A DNA stretch of 64,000 bases. Source: Rhexocercosporidium sp. MPI-PUGE-AT-0058. Taxonomy: Eukaryota; Ascomycota; Leotiomycetes; Helotiales. Positions 12,357 to 23,268 of the stretch are shown one piece after another. Below the pieces are notes generated by a model. The model made no database searches and had not been told where the DNA came from. It saw nothing but the letters and a program-made list of their open reading frames with translations. Made by a program: the position numbers and the translations under genes. The first letter of the stretch is position 1. Every line of letters begins with the position of its first letter. The stretch lies in the NCBI GenBank assembly GCA_020746875.1, contig JAGTJL010000021.1, forward strand, positions 620,001 to 684,000, in the 5' to 3' direction.

Positions 12357-13191
12357 TCTGAATATAGATTGGGAAAACTTTTGGAGGGGTTCGCTAGTGT
12401 GAGCAAACGGATTGAGAGAACTCTGTAAAGTGAATACAAGTGGAATACATGAATGGCAACTTGGCCATATGTATCTCGCCCTCAATCGTTAGGAGTTCAT
12501 GGCGAGAAGTGATACCGATATTTGTCCTCGAATTCGACGAAACTGACAGGTATTCTCATTCTGACACATCGTTCCATTCGGTGTACTCCCTTATCTGGAA
12601 CCATCAATCGCCGTCTCCGATTGTCAAGAAGGTATGCTACCAAACCGGAGCAATAACAGCATGAGACTATTTACAGTGTAGCATTCCGAGTAACTGTATT
12701 CCTTTCAAGGTTACTGTACACTCGTACCGGCGATCCATTCACACCAGTGTGGGGAACATTGCTCGAAAAAGTAGACATGCAGGCGAAGGGGCAAAACTGA
12801 CTAAAATGGCCAGATCATACACGTGACCCAATTTTCCTTCAACGACACTTCGAGTTTGCAGCCACGACAATTCGTCCTATATATTAGTGAAGAGTATCAT
12901 TTATGAAAATTGAGAGGAGTTATTGTTATTAGTTCCCGTTATAATAGACCGTTCATGTTAGTATAGACGTATTTGCAGTCGTTCTCCCTTCAGGTCATGA
13001 TCAGTCAGCAGAGCGGACACGGATCGCCGATCCCGCTTTATCCTCGACGACGTCGACGTTGTTGCGAGTCTCCTCTGCAATACAAAGCTCAAATGCTCCT
13101 ATAGTTTATCGCACAAGACGGGCATTCCGTGCGTTGTTTTACAAACGGAAAGATTAATTCTGCAGCGCCTGTATTTTGAAGAGCGGACAAA
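12357..13191. other. Divergent intergenic region upstream of HsbA-like and Zn2Cys6 genes
   Basis: About 835 bases separate two divergently transcribed genes and should contain both promoters. No ORF of note is present. A short palindromic GACGACGTCGACG patch lies near 13047-13060. Confidence 0.45.
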
Positions 13192-15473
13192 ATGTCAGCG
13201 AGGGACATGGACGACCCATCGGCTCACTCCAGAACGGACTTCGCGGGTATCAGGCAATTAGGAATCAGAGCTTGTGGTACATGTGTCAAGGCAAAGGTCA
13301 AATGTGTACCAAATATGCAAAAGGGGAAATGCCATCGGTATATTCATGGACCACTATCTCAAAACTCTGAAGTCGAAAGCACTGACACCAGATAGATGTC
13401 AACGATTGGACAAAGTCTGCCAACCATCTTCCACACCCTCGCGGAAGCGGCCAACGTGAGTTACTTGATGGTTTGCCTAATCATATGCTCACAATCTTGA
13501 GTAGTCATGTAGCTCAACTCGAGCAAAAGCTTGATACTCTTGTAACACTTCTAAGCGGGCCGAATCGTGGAGACACTCGTGAGGAACCTCAATCGGGCTC
13601 TTCATCATCCCCCTGCAAATCCCCAGCAACAACTCATCAACCACGAATTATGTCAGACACCACCAATAGAGCCACGAATATCCTGTCATCTACGTTCCCG
13701 CTGCCGGACTTTGCCGCATCTTCTTCATCGATCCCGCTTCCATATGACGCCTACGTTGCTCATCCACAGGTGTACAATTTTGAATTTGAGAACCGCGAAG
13801 CATCCTTCCTGCTCCTTGAGTACAGAACACAACAGGCTGGTCAGCTCCCTTTCGTTGTGATACCAGGAGATTCCACGTCAGAGAGCCTACGTCGGGAACG
13901 GCCAATGGTGTGGAAAGCTATTATGACAGCTGCATCGTATCAGAATGCTTTACGACAAGAAGCACTTGGATGGAAATTGATGGAAGAATTCGCTTCGAGG
14001 ATCTTGCTCAGGGCTGAGAAGAGCCTAGACCTGCTCCAGGCATTACTTGTGCACCTTACTTGGTGAGTTTGAGTAATCTGAATTGTAGAACCTAGATTTT
14101 CTCTTCCTGAGAATATTCTGCTCTTTCCGTTAAAATCGCTCACTCGATGCCGTCCAGGTATCACTATCACTCTGTTGGGAATCCTCAAGTTCTCAATTTG
14201 CTATCGCTAGCCAGGACATTGGCGGTGAACCTTGGTTATCATCGAACCCACACACCCAAAGGTCGTCCAAAAATGTGGCTCGATGGACCGGACGGCGTCA
14301 CAAAACAGCAATGGGAGCCCGAGGACTCAGCAGTCACTTCCAGGACTTTAGAAGAATGGAGAGCCCTCGCGGGCTGCTTCTTTCTGTCAGCCATGTATTA
14401 ATTATCTCGCCTCATCGGCCATAGTTTACCCACTAATTGATGTGACCAGAACGGCCTCAAGTTGCAGACGAAATGAGCCAGTTCAATACACTCAACATCT
14501 CGATCATGTCTGCAGAACTCTAACCCAGCTGCAGGAATACGAAACCGATCTGCTCATTTTCCCCCTAGTATCAGTCCAAAACATTGTCCTCAAAACTAGT
14601 ACATCTTTTTCAGATCCAAATCTGGGACTAAGCACTGCTCCTGTCAAAATGTTTATTCGGTCACTACACAGCGAACTAGAGAACATCAGAAAAAGTATGG
14701 CATTGAATATGAGGGAAGACTGTAAGCCCCTATTGTAATTCTGCCTTGGTTTGAGTTGACATGGTCATCTAGATACATTTGTTTCTTGTTATCAGGTCAG
14801 TTATCTCTATTCTTCATTTGGGAATCCTGGTGACTGGCGTATGGCTGGTAGTTCTTTGAAGAAAAGAAACTAATACTCTTTCCAGATGGCTGAAATCTCC
14901 ATTTTCGAAGTCAGCTTATATCGTCTATCTCCCCCTGACTCAGACAAAGCCTACCATCTAAACCTACTGTATTCATGCCTCACAGCCGTCAAGACATTTT
15001 TCGATGCCCACTTTTCGCAGAATTCCCCTTTCGCAACCAGCTTCGCCTATTTCAGATGGATTTTTGCTGGCTATGTTCTCATCCTTGGGGCAAAGCTCGC
15101 AGTTTACAAGACGGATGGCTGGGACAATCAACATGTCCACGAAGTGCTCGACTGTTCGAATGCACTAGATCATGTTATCAGAAAGTTCGAAGCCATTTTA
15201 AAGCGTCGCACACCCCATGGCGAGAATGAAGTTTTCGAAAGATTCCTGCAACAGATGCGTCGTGTCAAGGCTCACGGGAGGCCAATGATGAGACTGCAAT
15301 CCGGTAATTCGCTCTGTGAGGTTGGTGCACCACGGCACCTATCACAAGTTGGGAACGAGTTTTCGCAATCAGGTTTCAGTCCTGAAGTACTCAGGTTTGG
15401 TTCGGACGCTTTTATAGCTGAGCCCGACGACAATTTTTGGCAAACAATGTTTGAGGATGATACCGACTGGTAA
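13192..15473 (+). CDS. Zn(II)2Cys6 fungal transcription factor
   Basis: Seven exons by my model: 13192-13337, 13396-13455, 13505-14062, 14158-14394, 14450-14721, 14773-14795 and 14886-15473, all phase-consistent, about 627 aa. The binuclear cluster is C28-x2-C31-x6-C38-x8-C47-x2-C50-x6-C57, and the first intron interrupts it between C47 and C50. It is followed by basic residues (PSRKRP) and a short coiled coil (VAQLEQKLDTLVTLL), the usual dimerisation element. The middle region (YHYHSVGNPQVLNLLSLART, NLGYHR) resembles the fungal regulatory domain. Exon 6 is only 23 nt. The stop at 15471-15473 overlaps a perfect GTAAGT donor; splicing 15472-15565 would instead end the protein in WMMAA. It is nuclear and DNA-binding by family; target genes are unknown. 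The neighbouring surface-protein genes may or may not be targets. Confidence 0.88.
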
Positions 15474-16515
15474 GTTACTTTCATCTGAATCTGGTATGCT
15501 CTGAATTATCACTTAATATGGCTATGAGCATGATTTTAAGAAATTTACGCTGACTGAATTGGTAGGATGATGGCAGCGTAGTAACGTAAGCGACCTGCCC
15601 CCGCCTCCCATGTTGACACAATAAAGCCAAACTTCGCCATGGTTATGACAGCAGTTGGGAGGTGCAAATCGACAACCAAGGCCCCCGAGCCACAAGCATA
15701 TATCAATTGCATCCAGTAAGACGCCTGGTCACACCCCTCTATGGCACGAATCCAATCAAACCTATATTTTGTACGGTTGAGCTTTTAATCAGTCGACCCG
15801 ACGATGGCTTCCCTTCAGTAACCATGGCAAGCCCACGCGCAGTCTTTAGCTCTAGGTTCCCTAACAAGGACTTTACTATCCAAAAATATGGCACTGCTCA
15901 CATCGGAGCGAACCCTCTCAGCACACTACACAAAGTCACACCACGAGTGTCTGTCACAGTTGTTGATGGTGGCTTGAGGGAAACTGTAGGCGAAGCAGCT
16001 ACGATTGTGGCTTTTGGTAGAACGGAGGCAGACCGAGCTGTGCTTTACTTTAATGCCAACTTCCTTCCCCACCTGTTGCGAATGCAGTATGCTACTCCTT
16101 AGGATAGAAAGCTAGCAGGTGTGGAGCTTACGAGTTACGAAATTAGTGAGCTGGTACAAATTGCACAGGAGTGGTCTGCACAGATCTCACTATAACTTTC
16201 AATATAGTCCTTTTTATATCATTATTGTCATGTTTGTCACTACCTTCGTCGGTATATGTTTGTCCATGAGCAATTAGCTTAACAGACAGTGTTCAGTTAC
16301 CTGAACTCACTGGATCCCCGTACAGGCTCTTCCTCCTGAAGCCGCCTGTAATTTAGCGAGCAGAGCCCCTGAAATCCAACACGTGCCAGCGTCTTCTCCA
16401 CTACATCGGATCCAGTTTTAGTGGAGACCATCGCGTCGACCCAAACGCGTAATTTCGATCTCAAGTTTTTGCGTTGCTGAAACCCAAATTCACCTGAACA
16501 GCTACATCTCATAGA
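15474..16515. other. Intergenic region with one weak ORF
   Basis: The region separates the transcription factor from the 2EXR gene. A 92-aa ORF from an ATG at 15824 to 16102 begins MASPRAVFSSRFPNKDF. It has ordinary composition but no domain I recognise and no supporting splice structure. It could be a small gene or a remnant. Otherwise nothing is seen. Confidence 0.35.
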
Positions 16516-17661
16516 ATGGCTCGGAGGTAAATCTCAAAACTCCAAGGAATAACACAGCGTGCTAATTTTAAATCCTCAAGGTCCAGCAGTCGTCGTGGTT
16601 CCAAAATACCTTCCATTCCATCAACCACCCCTTTCGACTCATTACCCCTGGATATACAAAATAGGATATGGACCTACAGCTGCGAAGAATACGGCAACAC
16701 ACATGCACGAGTACACCGAATAGCCAAGGACCCAAGGCCAAAGAGACCAAATGCAAAGCCGCCCTCCAGACCAGCGACTCTCCGCATCCTAGCACCGAAG
16801 AGATACCCCGTACCGAGCACTCTACACATATGCCAAAAGTCGAGAGCACTCGCACTGAAACATTGGACACTTTGGCCTTGTGCAAATCCGAATCGTCCGT
16901 ACAAGAATGACGGGACCTATATTTACGTTAACAAAGCTCACGACACGATATATTTTGCGGATGGACTCATCGACGACTTCTTGTTCTTGAGGTGCATCTC
17001 CAGGGCTCCAGCACCGAACTCAGGTCTTCCTAGGAATGATTGGAGTAGTACCTATGAAGAATTTGGATTGGTTTTAAGTGGTGTTAGGCATTATGCTCTT
17101 GATTGGTGGTGTTGGCTTGTGGGGACGGTGAATGGAGATAGTCTCTGGATGTCACTGTTATGTATCGCCTCGAACGAGGACTTGACTATTGTCTTTAATC
17201 CGTTGAACTTGAAGACAGATTCTAAGACAGCGATTGCGCAGACTCCGGTAATGAAGGAGATCACACCAGGGACAACACGGGCAGAGGCAGCCGACATCAT
17301 GCTAAAGCACATCAAGAGTAACCAAGACTTCTCAGACTACACCAAAGCAGTGGACTTGTTGGATACACAGACTTTCAAGCAAGGTTGGAGTGCATGTGAG
17401 GAGCCGTACAGGGAGTACATGCCGAACTTAAAGGCCCTAGCAGTGATTTTGACGGGTGATGAACAGGAGGATGATGAGAACGGGACGGATGATGAGCTGT
17501 ACCTTGACAGAGTGCGGAGTCAGTGCCGGTACCATAGGCTGAAGTTTACTCTTGAAAGCATGAGTTTCGAGCAGGAAGATCTGCGGAAACAGATGAAGGA
17601 TGGTGGGACTGAGTTTCCCGACTTCTCTATTTCCATGTGTGGGGGATATCGCTATGGATAG
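16516..17661 (+). CDS. 2EXR-domain protein of unknown function
   Basis: Two exons, 16516-16526 (11 nt) and 16581-17661, give 363 aa. The tiny first exon encodes MAR plus two bases and is joined by a 54-nt intron with branch GCTAAT and acceptor CAAG. This gives a start, and the unspliced frame has none at the right place. Residues about 20-36 read TTPFDSLPLDIQNRIW, the hallmark opening of the fungal 2EXR domain. The usual second half follows: STLHICQKSRALALKHW, then YIYVNKAHDTIYFADG. These families are greatly expanded in Pezizomycotina, and no biochemical function is established. The C-terminal half includes a short acidic segment and no other domain that I recognise. Confidence 0.8.
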
Positions 17662-18529
17662 ACAGATAGTGTGTTGCTTCGGCAAGGAGCTATACACCCA
17701 GAGGAACAGATCAGCAGTTATCGTAGGTGTATTTTCGATAGTGGAAAGCGAGCCCATTTCAATGCCATCGTTGACCGATTTTGTTACCTTCCAAACATTT
17801 CGATCTTATTGATGCAGATATGTGAACTCATGTGGAATTTGTACGTCGGAGGGAGGGAGCGACTGTCTGGGCACTTTGATTATTTACTCCTTTCGTTTTA
17901 TATCCACTTCATTATTGCAACTCCCGGAGAGTGCTTGAAGTGTTTGTTCGTTGCGGGGCGAATAGGTAACGGTTGAGGTACGTATTCCTTCAGGCCTGCT
18001 TGTGTCGATCTGATTATTTTCTTTCTCGTAGTCGAGGAATGACTCATTTTTCCGGTTGTTGCGTTTCGTTTGCGAAATATGATGGCCGGAGCAATTCTTT
18101 CTCGACGAAGAAGCAGGCTAGAGGTGTCCTTGTCTTGACATTGAACCAAATTTGCACTTTTCTAGTCATCACTGCCACTCCATATATTGCGATACTTTTT
18201 CGAAGGATCTAATACCTCGTTTATCCGAGAAGGATCAGTCTGTCTGCCTCGGTTAGTTCAGAACGTGAAGCTAGGCTGGCTCAGCCCCTCCACATTTTCG
18301 AGACCCCACCAAAGCTATCAGCCCTTTGTTTGGGCGCCTCACTCAAAGCCAGAAATGCGCCTGATCAATGAACAATCAGAGTCGCACAGCCCAATAAGGC
18401 TTGTCACAGCCCCTCGTCTCAAGTCCAGCTATACTCCAGGATGTGTGGTACCGGGTTCGATATATTTTGACAGCGGAAACACCAGTTTCTCTCACGAAAC
18501 ATTTCTTTGTACACGACATTTCCTCCACA
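17662..18529. other. Intergenic region upstream of the Cys-rich membrane protein
   Basis: Only short chance ORFs occur. The last 150 bases before 18530 should hold the promoter and leader of the next gene, whose ATG context (acaATGG) is strong. I see no repeats. Confidence 0.45.
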
Positions 18530-19459
18530 ATGGCTATTATTCTCATCGCAACATCAATCCTCGCTTTATTTCCAATAGTCGATGCATCATCTCGTGCCGA
18601 ACCGGCCATCCAGCATTTATCTGGCAGGGCGGAATACCAAGGCGGCTGGCCTCTTGCCTTAATTGGTACCGCATCACCCTCATGTCCTGCCTCTGCATCT
18701 GAATCCTGCTCTTCGGAAGTCCAAAATCCAGCATGTTGTCCTTCAGGACAAACTTGTATCTTCAGCTCTTCAACGTATGCAAGTTATTGTTGCCCTACTA
18801 GTATGCAGATTCCTTCTTCGACACTTGAATCGTTACTTACACAAAAAATCACAGCCGCCGACTGCAATACTGCTGTGTTGAACTTCCCTCGCTGCTCAAA
18901 CAGCACCTGGAACATGTTTGTCCAAAAGCCTTCAGGCTACTTCTGCTGCGAACCTGGCATGATCGGCGTCAATCCTTCGAGTGGAATGAGTGGAGGTCTA
19001 TGTGAACCAGGAGATCAACATGTGCCGACCTCGATCCTAGCAACACTCGCAACTCAAGTTGGAGTCGCGACTTCAGCTCCAACAGCCAAAGGAAATACCA
19101 ATACAACAGCAACAGGTGGAGGTGGAAGCGGAGCAACACAAACAAACCCGAGCCAATCGTCTTCGAGCTCTAGTAGCCACAACAGTACCATGGACACAAT
19201 CAGTCACTGGAGTCTGGCGGCGAAAGTTGGGATAGGAGCTGCTGTAGTTGTAGCATTTGTACTTCTTCTCGTGGTGAGCTGTCTGATCAAGAGGCGACGG
19301 AACAGGATATTTTACAAGCATGGGGTTGAGATGCAAGGTGGACAATACGACGAGTACGGAAACTTGGTTCCGGGATACAGTCCTTACGAACCCTATCGAA
19401 GGCAAGATGGGAATGGTAATAATGTCACCGTCAATGTTGTACATGGTGATCAGCACTAA
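18530..19459 (+). CDS. Secreted-type Cys-rich single-pass membrane protein
   Basis: Single exon, 309 aa. The ATG at 18530 is chosen because it starts a signal peptide (residues 1-19) and has a strong context. The ectodomain (about 45-165) contains paired cysteines, for example ACCPSGQTC, YCCP and FCCEPG, and the N-glycosylation sequon NST at 124-126. A Ser/Thr/Gly-rich stalk follows (about 180-225). One transmembrane helix spans 229-252 and is followed by a basic stop-transfer (KRRRNR). A cytoplasmic tail of about 55 residues is rich in Tyr, Pro and Gly. The layout is that of fungal wall-stress sensor-like type I proteins, but I do not recognise a WSC domain and assign no function. Confidence 0.78.
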   Translation: MAIILIATSILALFPIVDASSRAEPAIQHLSGRAEYQGGWPLALIGTASPSCPASASESCSSEVQNPACCPSGQTCIFSSSTYASYCCPTSMQIPSSTLESLLTQKITAADCNTAVLNFPRCSNSTWNMFVQKPSGYFCCEPGMIGVNPSSGMSGGLCEPGDQHVPTSILATLATQVGVATSAPTAKGNTNTTATGGGGSGATQTNPSQSSSSSSSHNSTMDTISHWSLAAKVGIGAAVVVAFVLLLVVSCLIKRRRNRIFYKHGVEMQGGQYDEYGNLVPGYSPYEPYRRQDGNGNNVTVNVVHGDQH

Positions 19460-20095
19460 TGTAGGTTGGCTGGTTGTGCCAAAGCTAGATATCGTGATTG
19501 CGGGGTTTTAGGAGTTCGGGATTCACCTGATTGAATGTTTGAACATGTACATATCAGCATGCATTCTTGATTATTCTGTATAGAAGGCTACTGTTTCGCT
19601 CCATTCAACCATCGATTAGGATTTACCTTCTCTGAAAGGGAAGTTCTGTATTCTTGTTAGTGTTTGGGTGAAACCGACGCCTCTCGCTTAGCTCTGCTCT
19701 GTTGTTTCCCCCTTTCCATATCTTTAATGACTGGCAAGCATCACCTTAGAGAACTGATATACCTTCACTACACGAGTTGCAAGCCAATTTTGCATGTCCG
19801 TAACTTCCTTGACGAGGTACAATACTGCACAGAAGCATAGTTTCCGGCCGAGAAGCTGCGCCATGTCTCGCATCAGATCCAACCACTTGTTAGACACCTC
19901 ACCGCGAGCGCTCATTCGTTAAGTAGTTCATGGACACTAGGATTCTTACGCCTATGGAAGTATAATTCTAGCAGAAATAGACAACTCACTAGTAACACTA
20001 CCAAGCTCGGAAACATAAACGATGGGTCGATATCATCCTGAAGAAAGTAAGTTTCTTCATTGCGTTTATCTACAGTATTTGGTTTCACTTTCACG

Positions 20096-20536
20096 ATGAG
20101 GCTGATAGCAAATATAGCACGTTCTCACAGCAAAGCATTCAAGGATGTTCTTATTGTGGCGACTCTTACTTGGAACGATTCCAATGAGCATGACCTAGCT
20201 TTAGGTCCAGACTGCGCAAAACTTTCAACTGGCGACATGATATCATTGGTTTACTGGTGGAGTTTTCTTCTCCACGATAAAGGCATTCAATTATTCAAAG
20301 CAGATACTGGAGTCAAAGGTCGGACAGCGTATGAAGTCGTAATTCAATGGCCAAGGAACACGTTACTGGCAAAATGGAGAGCATTTTGCCCCTCTTGCCC
20401 TGGATTTATTTCAAAGATGTCGAAGAGATTTGCAAGGAAGAAACTCCGAGCCCAAGAAGGAATTCTGGAAAATACAAGGGGTGGTGGCTTCACAAAAGAA
20501 GCTGAGCTCCTAAACGGGGAAGGGGGTTCGAGATAA
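20096..20536 (+). CDS. Doubtful small ORF, unrecognised
   Basis: An uninterrupted 146-codon frame with a fair ATG context (cacgATGA). It has a mixed hydrophobic region (DVLIVATLTW, MISLVYWWSFLL) and a Lys/Arg-rich C-terminus (KRFARKKLRAQEG). No domain, signal peptide or homologue comes to mind. Given its length and the absence of splice signals it may be chance. I list it because it is the longest clean frame in this interval. Confidence 0.2.
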   Translation: MRLIANIARSHSKAFKDVLIVATLTWNDSNEHDLALGPDCAKLSTGDMISLVYWWSFLLHDKGIQLFKADTGVKGRTAYEVVIQWPRNTLLAKWRAFCPSCPGFISKMSKRFARKKLRAQEGILENTRGGGFTKEAELLNGEGGSR

Positions 20537-20846
20537 GCAACGCGCGATGGACTGCACCCTCTAAAGCTGGCAGAGAGGGCCCAGAAGAAGACAAGGGTCA
20601 ATCTCCAGATCTCATCTGCAACGAAAGCTCAACGGGTCGGGACGCGGGTTGATTATGTTCGAGATCAAGGATGTGACAATTGTGGCGTTTTCGGAAACCA
20701 ATGGCACTACTTATCCTTAAATGTTTACCCCTTCCCTTACAGTAAACCCTTCTTGGCGAGGGATTCGAGTACGCCAAAAAGACAAAAGTACCCCAAATCA
20801 ACATCGCTTCCCCTGGCCATGTGATCGCGATTCAAAGAACAGATTC

Positions 20847-20853
20847 TATAAAT
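20847..20853 (+). promoter_or_regulatory. Candidate TATA element
   Basis: The sequence TATAAAT lies 85 bases upstream of the ATG at 20938 in otherwise moderate-GC DNA. The spacing suits a short leader. No transcript evidence is available. Confidence 0.3.
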
Positions 20854-20937
20854 ATTCTGCAACCGAGTGGTCTCGAAGTTGTTCATTTAAGTCACCGATC
20901 TCGCTCACTGAGCATGCAGTAACTTGTTCATTTCACA

Positions 20938-22182
20938 ATGCGTGCTCTGACTCTCATTTCTAAAGTGCTTCCTAGTTTAATTATTGTACTGACTGCTGCC
21001 CTGCTAGTTTTCTTCTGTAGCTTCACTCTCGCTGCTTCAGTGGATTCTACCCTAAGCGACCCCCACGTCTTTCCCCGTCAAGGCAACTATGCGAATGATT
21101 CCAGCCCTGCAACGAACAAAACAGAATCCTTGATCAAGATTCGTGAGAATATCCACTGCTATGCTCTTCCCTACGGCGGTCTTGGGTTCGGATCCCACGT
21201 CCTGACCTATTACTGCATGTTCGTTAATGCATATGGTCGACGTCCGCTGGTGCCGTGGAAGCGACAGGAGTACCAGAAGCTTGATGTGGCTATCGGTTTC
21301 CTTCAGCTAGTTGGCACAACAATCGCAGGCACTTTGACGGTTACGCGATGCAAAGGAGAGGGCCATCTACAATTGCTTGGAATTTGGATGTTGTTGACCT
21401 CCGCGGCAAGTTCGATTGCTGCGATGCTTGGTCATGGTCGCTGGCTCTTCGTCAGGCGATCAAGGGAGGTGAGCGTTAGAGATGGAAATGCTATGCCGCC
21501 TTCGAATGTTCCGTACAATCCAAATGGTTACGATCCACCAGCACCTGGATCTTATCCCGGTGCCATCAACTCCGATTATGGATACAACATGCATCCCGAG
21601 CAGTACAACGGTCAAGCTAAGCCATACCCATTGACGGCATACTACTCAACGCCCCAATACGAACCCGTCAACATGCGCGGAGGACTCATCAAGCGAGGAT
21701 TCTGGTCAAGAGACAGAACAGATTTTCGGCAAGAAGGAAACAAATATGGACAATGGACATCCTGGGGCATGATCATCTCGCTATGGCTCGTGGGTTGCGC
21801 AATGGGTTTCGTCGGAAGCGTAGGGATCGCACGGGAAGTCTGGGACACAATTGGAAAAGTGAAGGAAATCACAAAGTGGTTTTTCATGCCAGCAGCAGTC
21901 ATGTTTGGCCTGACTGTCCTGCTATGTATGTGTACAGGAAGGAAGAATTCCTATGGCGTGCATGAGCATTCTGAAGACGAGCAGCGGGTTCTTTGGTTTA
22001 TGATGAAGTGGACTCTGAAGGTCTGCCTCTTGCTACTGGTTTTCATGTTGGTGTATATGGATTGGTTGCTTGCTGCTGTGACGGGTAATTGGTCGGGGGT
22101 GCCGTCGAAGCTGGATAAGGGTGGGAAGGTTCTTTATTGGGTGTATTTTGTTTGTAAGAGGTTTGCTCTTTTCATGTATTGA
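20938..22182 (+). CDS. Multi-pass membrane protein of unknown function
   Basis: Single exon as read, 414 aa, starting in a good context (cacaATGC). Residues 10-32 are a hydrophobic segment (signal anchor or first helix). A likely lumenal stretch with sequons (NDSS, NKTE) and two cysteines follows. Further hydrophobic helices lie near 116-135, 143-163, 280-300, 315-333 and 360-385, with another at the C-terminus. Between helices three and four is a Pro/Tyr/Asn-rich loop (about 180-240). I do not recognise the family. A GTAAGA near the end (22155) could act as a donor, but splicing to the next acceptor brings an immediate stop, so the C-terminus changes by only a few residues. The location is probably plasma membrane or endomembrane. 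Confidence 0.7.
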   Translation: MRALTLISKVLPSLIIVLTAALLVFFCSFTLAASVDSTLSDPHVFPRQGNYANDSSPATNKTESLIKIRENIHCYALPYGGLGFGSHVLTYYCMFVNAYGRRPLVPWKRQEYQKLDVAIGFLQLVGTTIAGTLTVTRCKGEGHLQLLGIWMLLTSAASSIAAMLGHGRWLFVRRSREVSVRDGNAMPPSNVPYNPNGYDPPAPGSYPGAINSDYGYNMHPEQYNGQAKPYPLTAYYSTPQYEPVNMRGGLIKRGFWSRDRTDFRQEGNKYGQWTSWGMIISLWLVGCAMGFVGSVGIAREVWDTIGKVKEITKWFFMPAAVMFGLTVLLCMCTGRKNSYGVHEHSEDEQRVLWFMMKWTLKVCLLLLVFMLVYMDWLLAAVTGNWSGVPSKLDKGGKVLYWVYFVCKRFALFMY

Positions 22183-23268
22183 CTCACTGTTATGTTTTTG
22201 GGAGGGTACTAGAGCAATCAGGGCTGGATGGAGGACAAGCAAGGATGAGTTCAACGGCAAAGTCTGGGAAATTAATTCGAGATGAAGAGCAAGACTCTTC
22301 GGTCTGAGAGCTAATACATATAATGTACTCTCCTTAGACTTTTGAAAAGAGCCTCTAAATCTCGTACTAAATATTTTCATTGTTAACATTTGTCTCTCCC
22401 CCCTATAAAGTGGCATCTGGTTGCAGTACGGTTATGTTTCGACGGTTGTTGGATATAGGGAAGTGGGTCTCGCTTCGGATGGTAGCCGAAGGTAAATAGG
22501 GGAAATCGGCTGACCCTTCGCGCCGGCTTGATTTCATACTGCTCTTTCGGGTCATTCTTTTTCTTCTTATCGGTTCTGAGTGTGCATGCGACTATTCTCG
22601 GACATGCATCGCCATGGACACATATTTTAGCGTCCTTCACGTGATATTTGCATCTCTCGATCGGGCTGTTCCGGGCTGCCAGGAAGCCAGTTCTGGCATT
22701 AAGTCATAACAGAAAGATCAATGAATCTAACTTTTCCTTGAATTCATCCCAAAATTTCATCTTGTTTTTTTAATATGTACCAAACACGCATAATTTCCCG
22801 GTCACATTTCCCGAGGCAAAGGAACATGTACTACGCCAAGACACGGGACGAGCCTGGGCAATCCTAACCAGAATTTTCGAATCCAGCATCTTGGATGACC
22901 AGCGCTATCAGTCATGATAGGTCCACTTCCTTTCACCGCGACCAGAAAGAGGCCGGAGCTAAGATCTTCGCTGCAGACACGGCTCGCCAACTGGGCGCAG
23001 CTTCTATCCTCACGCGTGTATTTTTAATTATGGCAGCCTTTTCCGTCGTTTAGCGCTGAGCAGCTGAGCGGGCTTCGCGGCCTATGCGCCGCGGGGAAAG
23101 ATTTCCTCCAAGTATGAAAGGGGTTGGGGTTCGTCTTCTTCTCTTCCTGTCCTGTCTCCTCTGATGCTGCTGCTGAGCTCCGACGCATGCCCACAAGACA
23201 AGAACCATATGCTCCGCAGTAGTGCATAGTGCGCGCCTGCGTACTGGCACTCCTCACGGGCCCACTCG
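22183..23268. other. Intergenic region, nothing recognised
   Basis: About 1.1 kb between two membrane-protein genes on the same strand. It holds the 3' flank of one and the promoter of the other. The short ORFs on the minus strand lack coding character. Confidence 0.5.

Larger units (their letters stand above)
19460..20937. other. Intergenic region with two weak divergent ORFs
   Basis: On the plus strand a 146-aa ORF (20096-20536, first ATG) reads MRLIANIARSHSKAFKDV and ends in a basic, Gly-rich tail. On the minus strand two short ORFs (19724-20094) could be linked only by unconvincing introns. Neither matches a family that I recognise. A candidate TATA element (TATAAAT, 20847-20853) lies 85 bases before the next gene. 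Confidence 0.35.
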
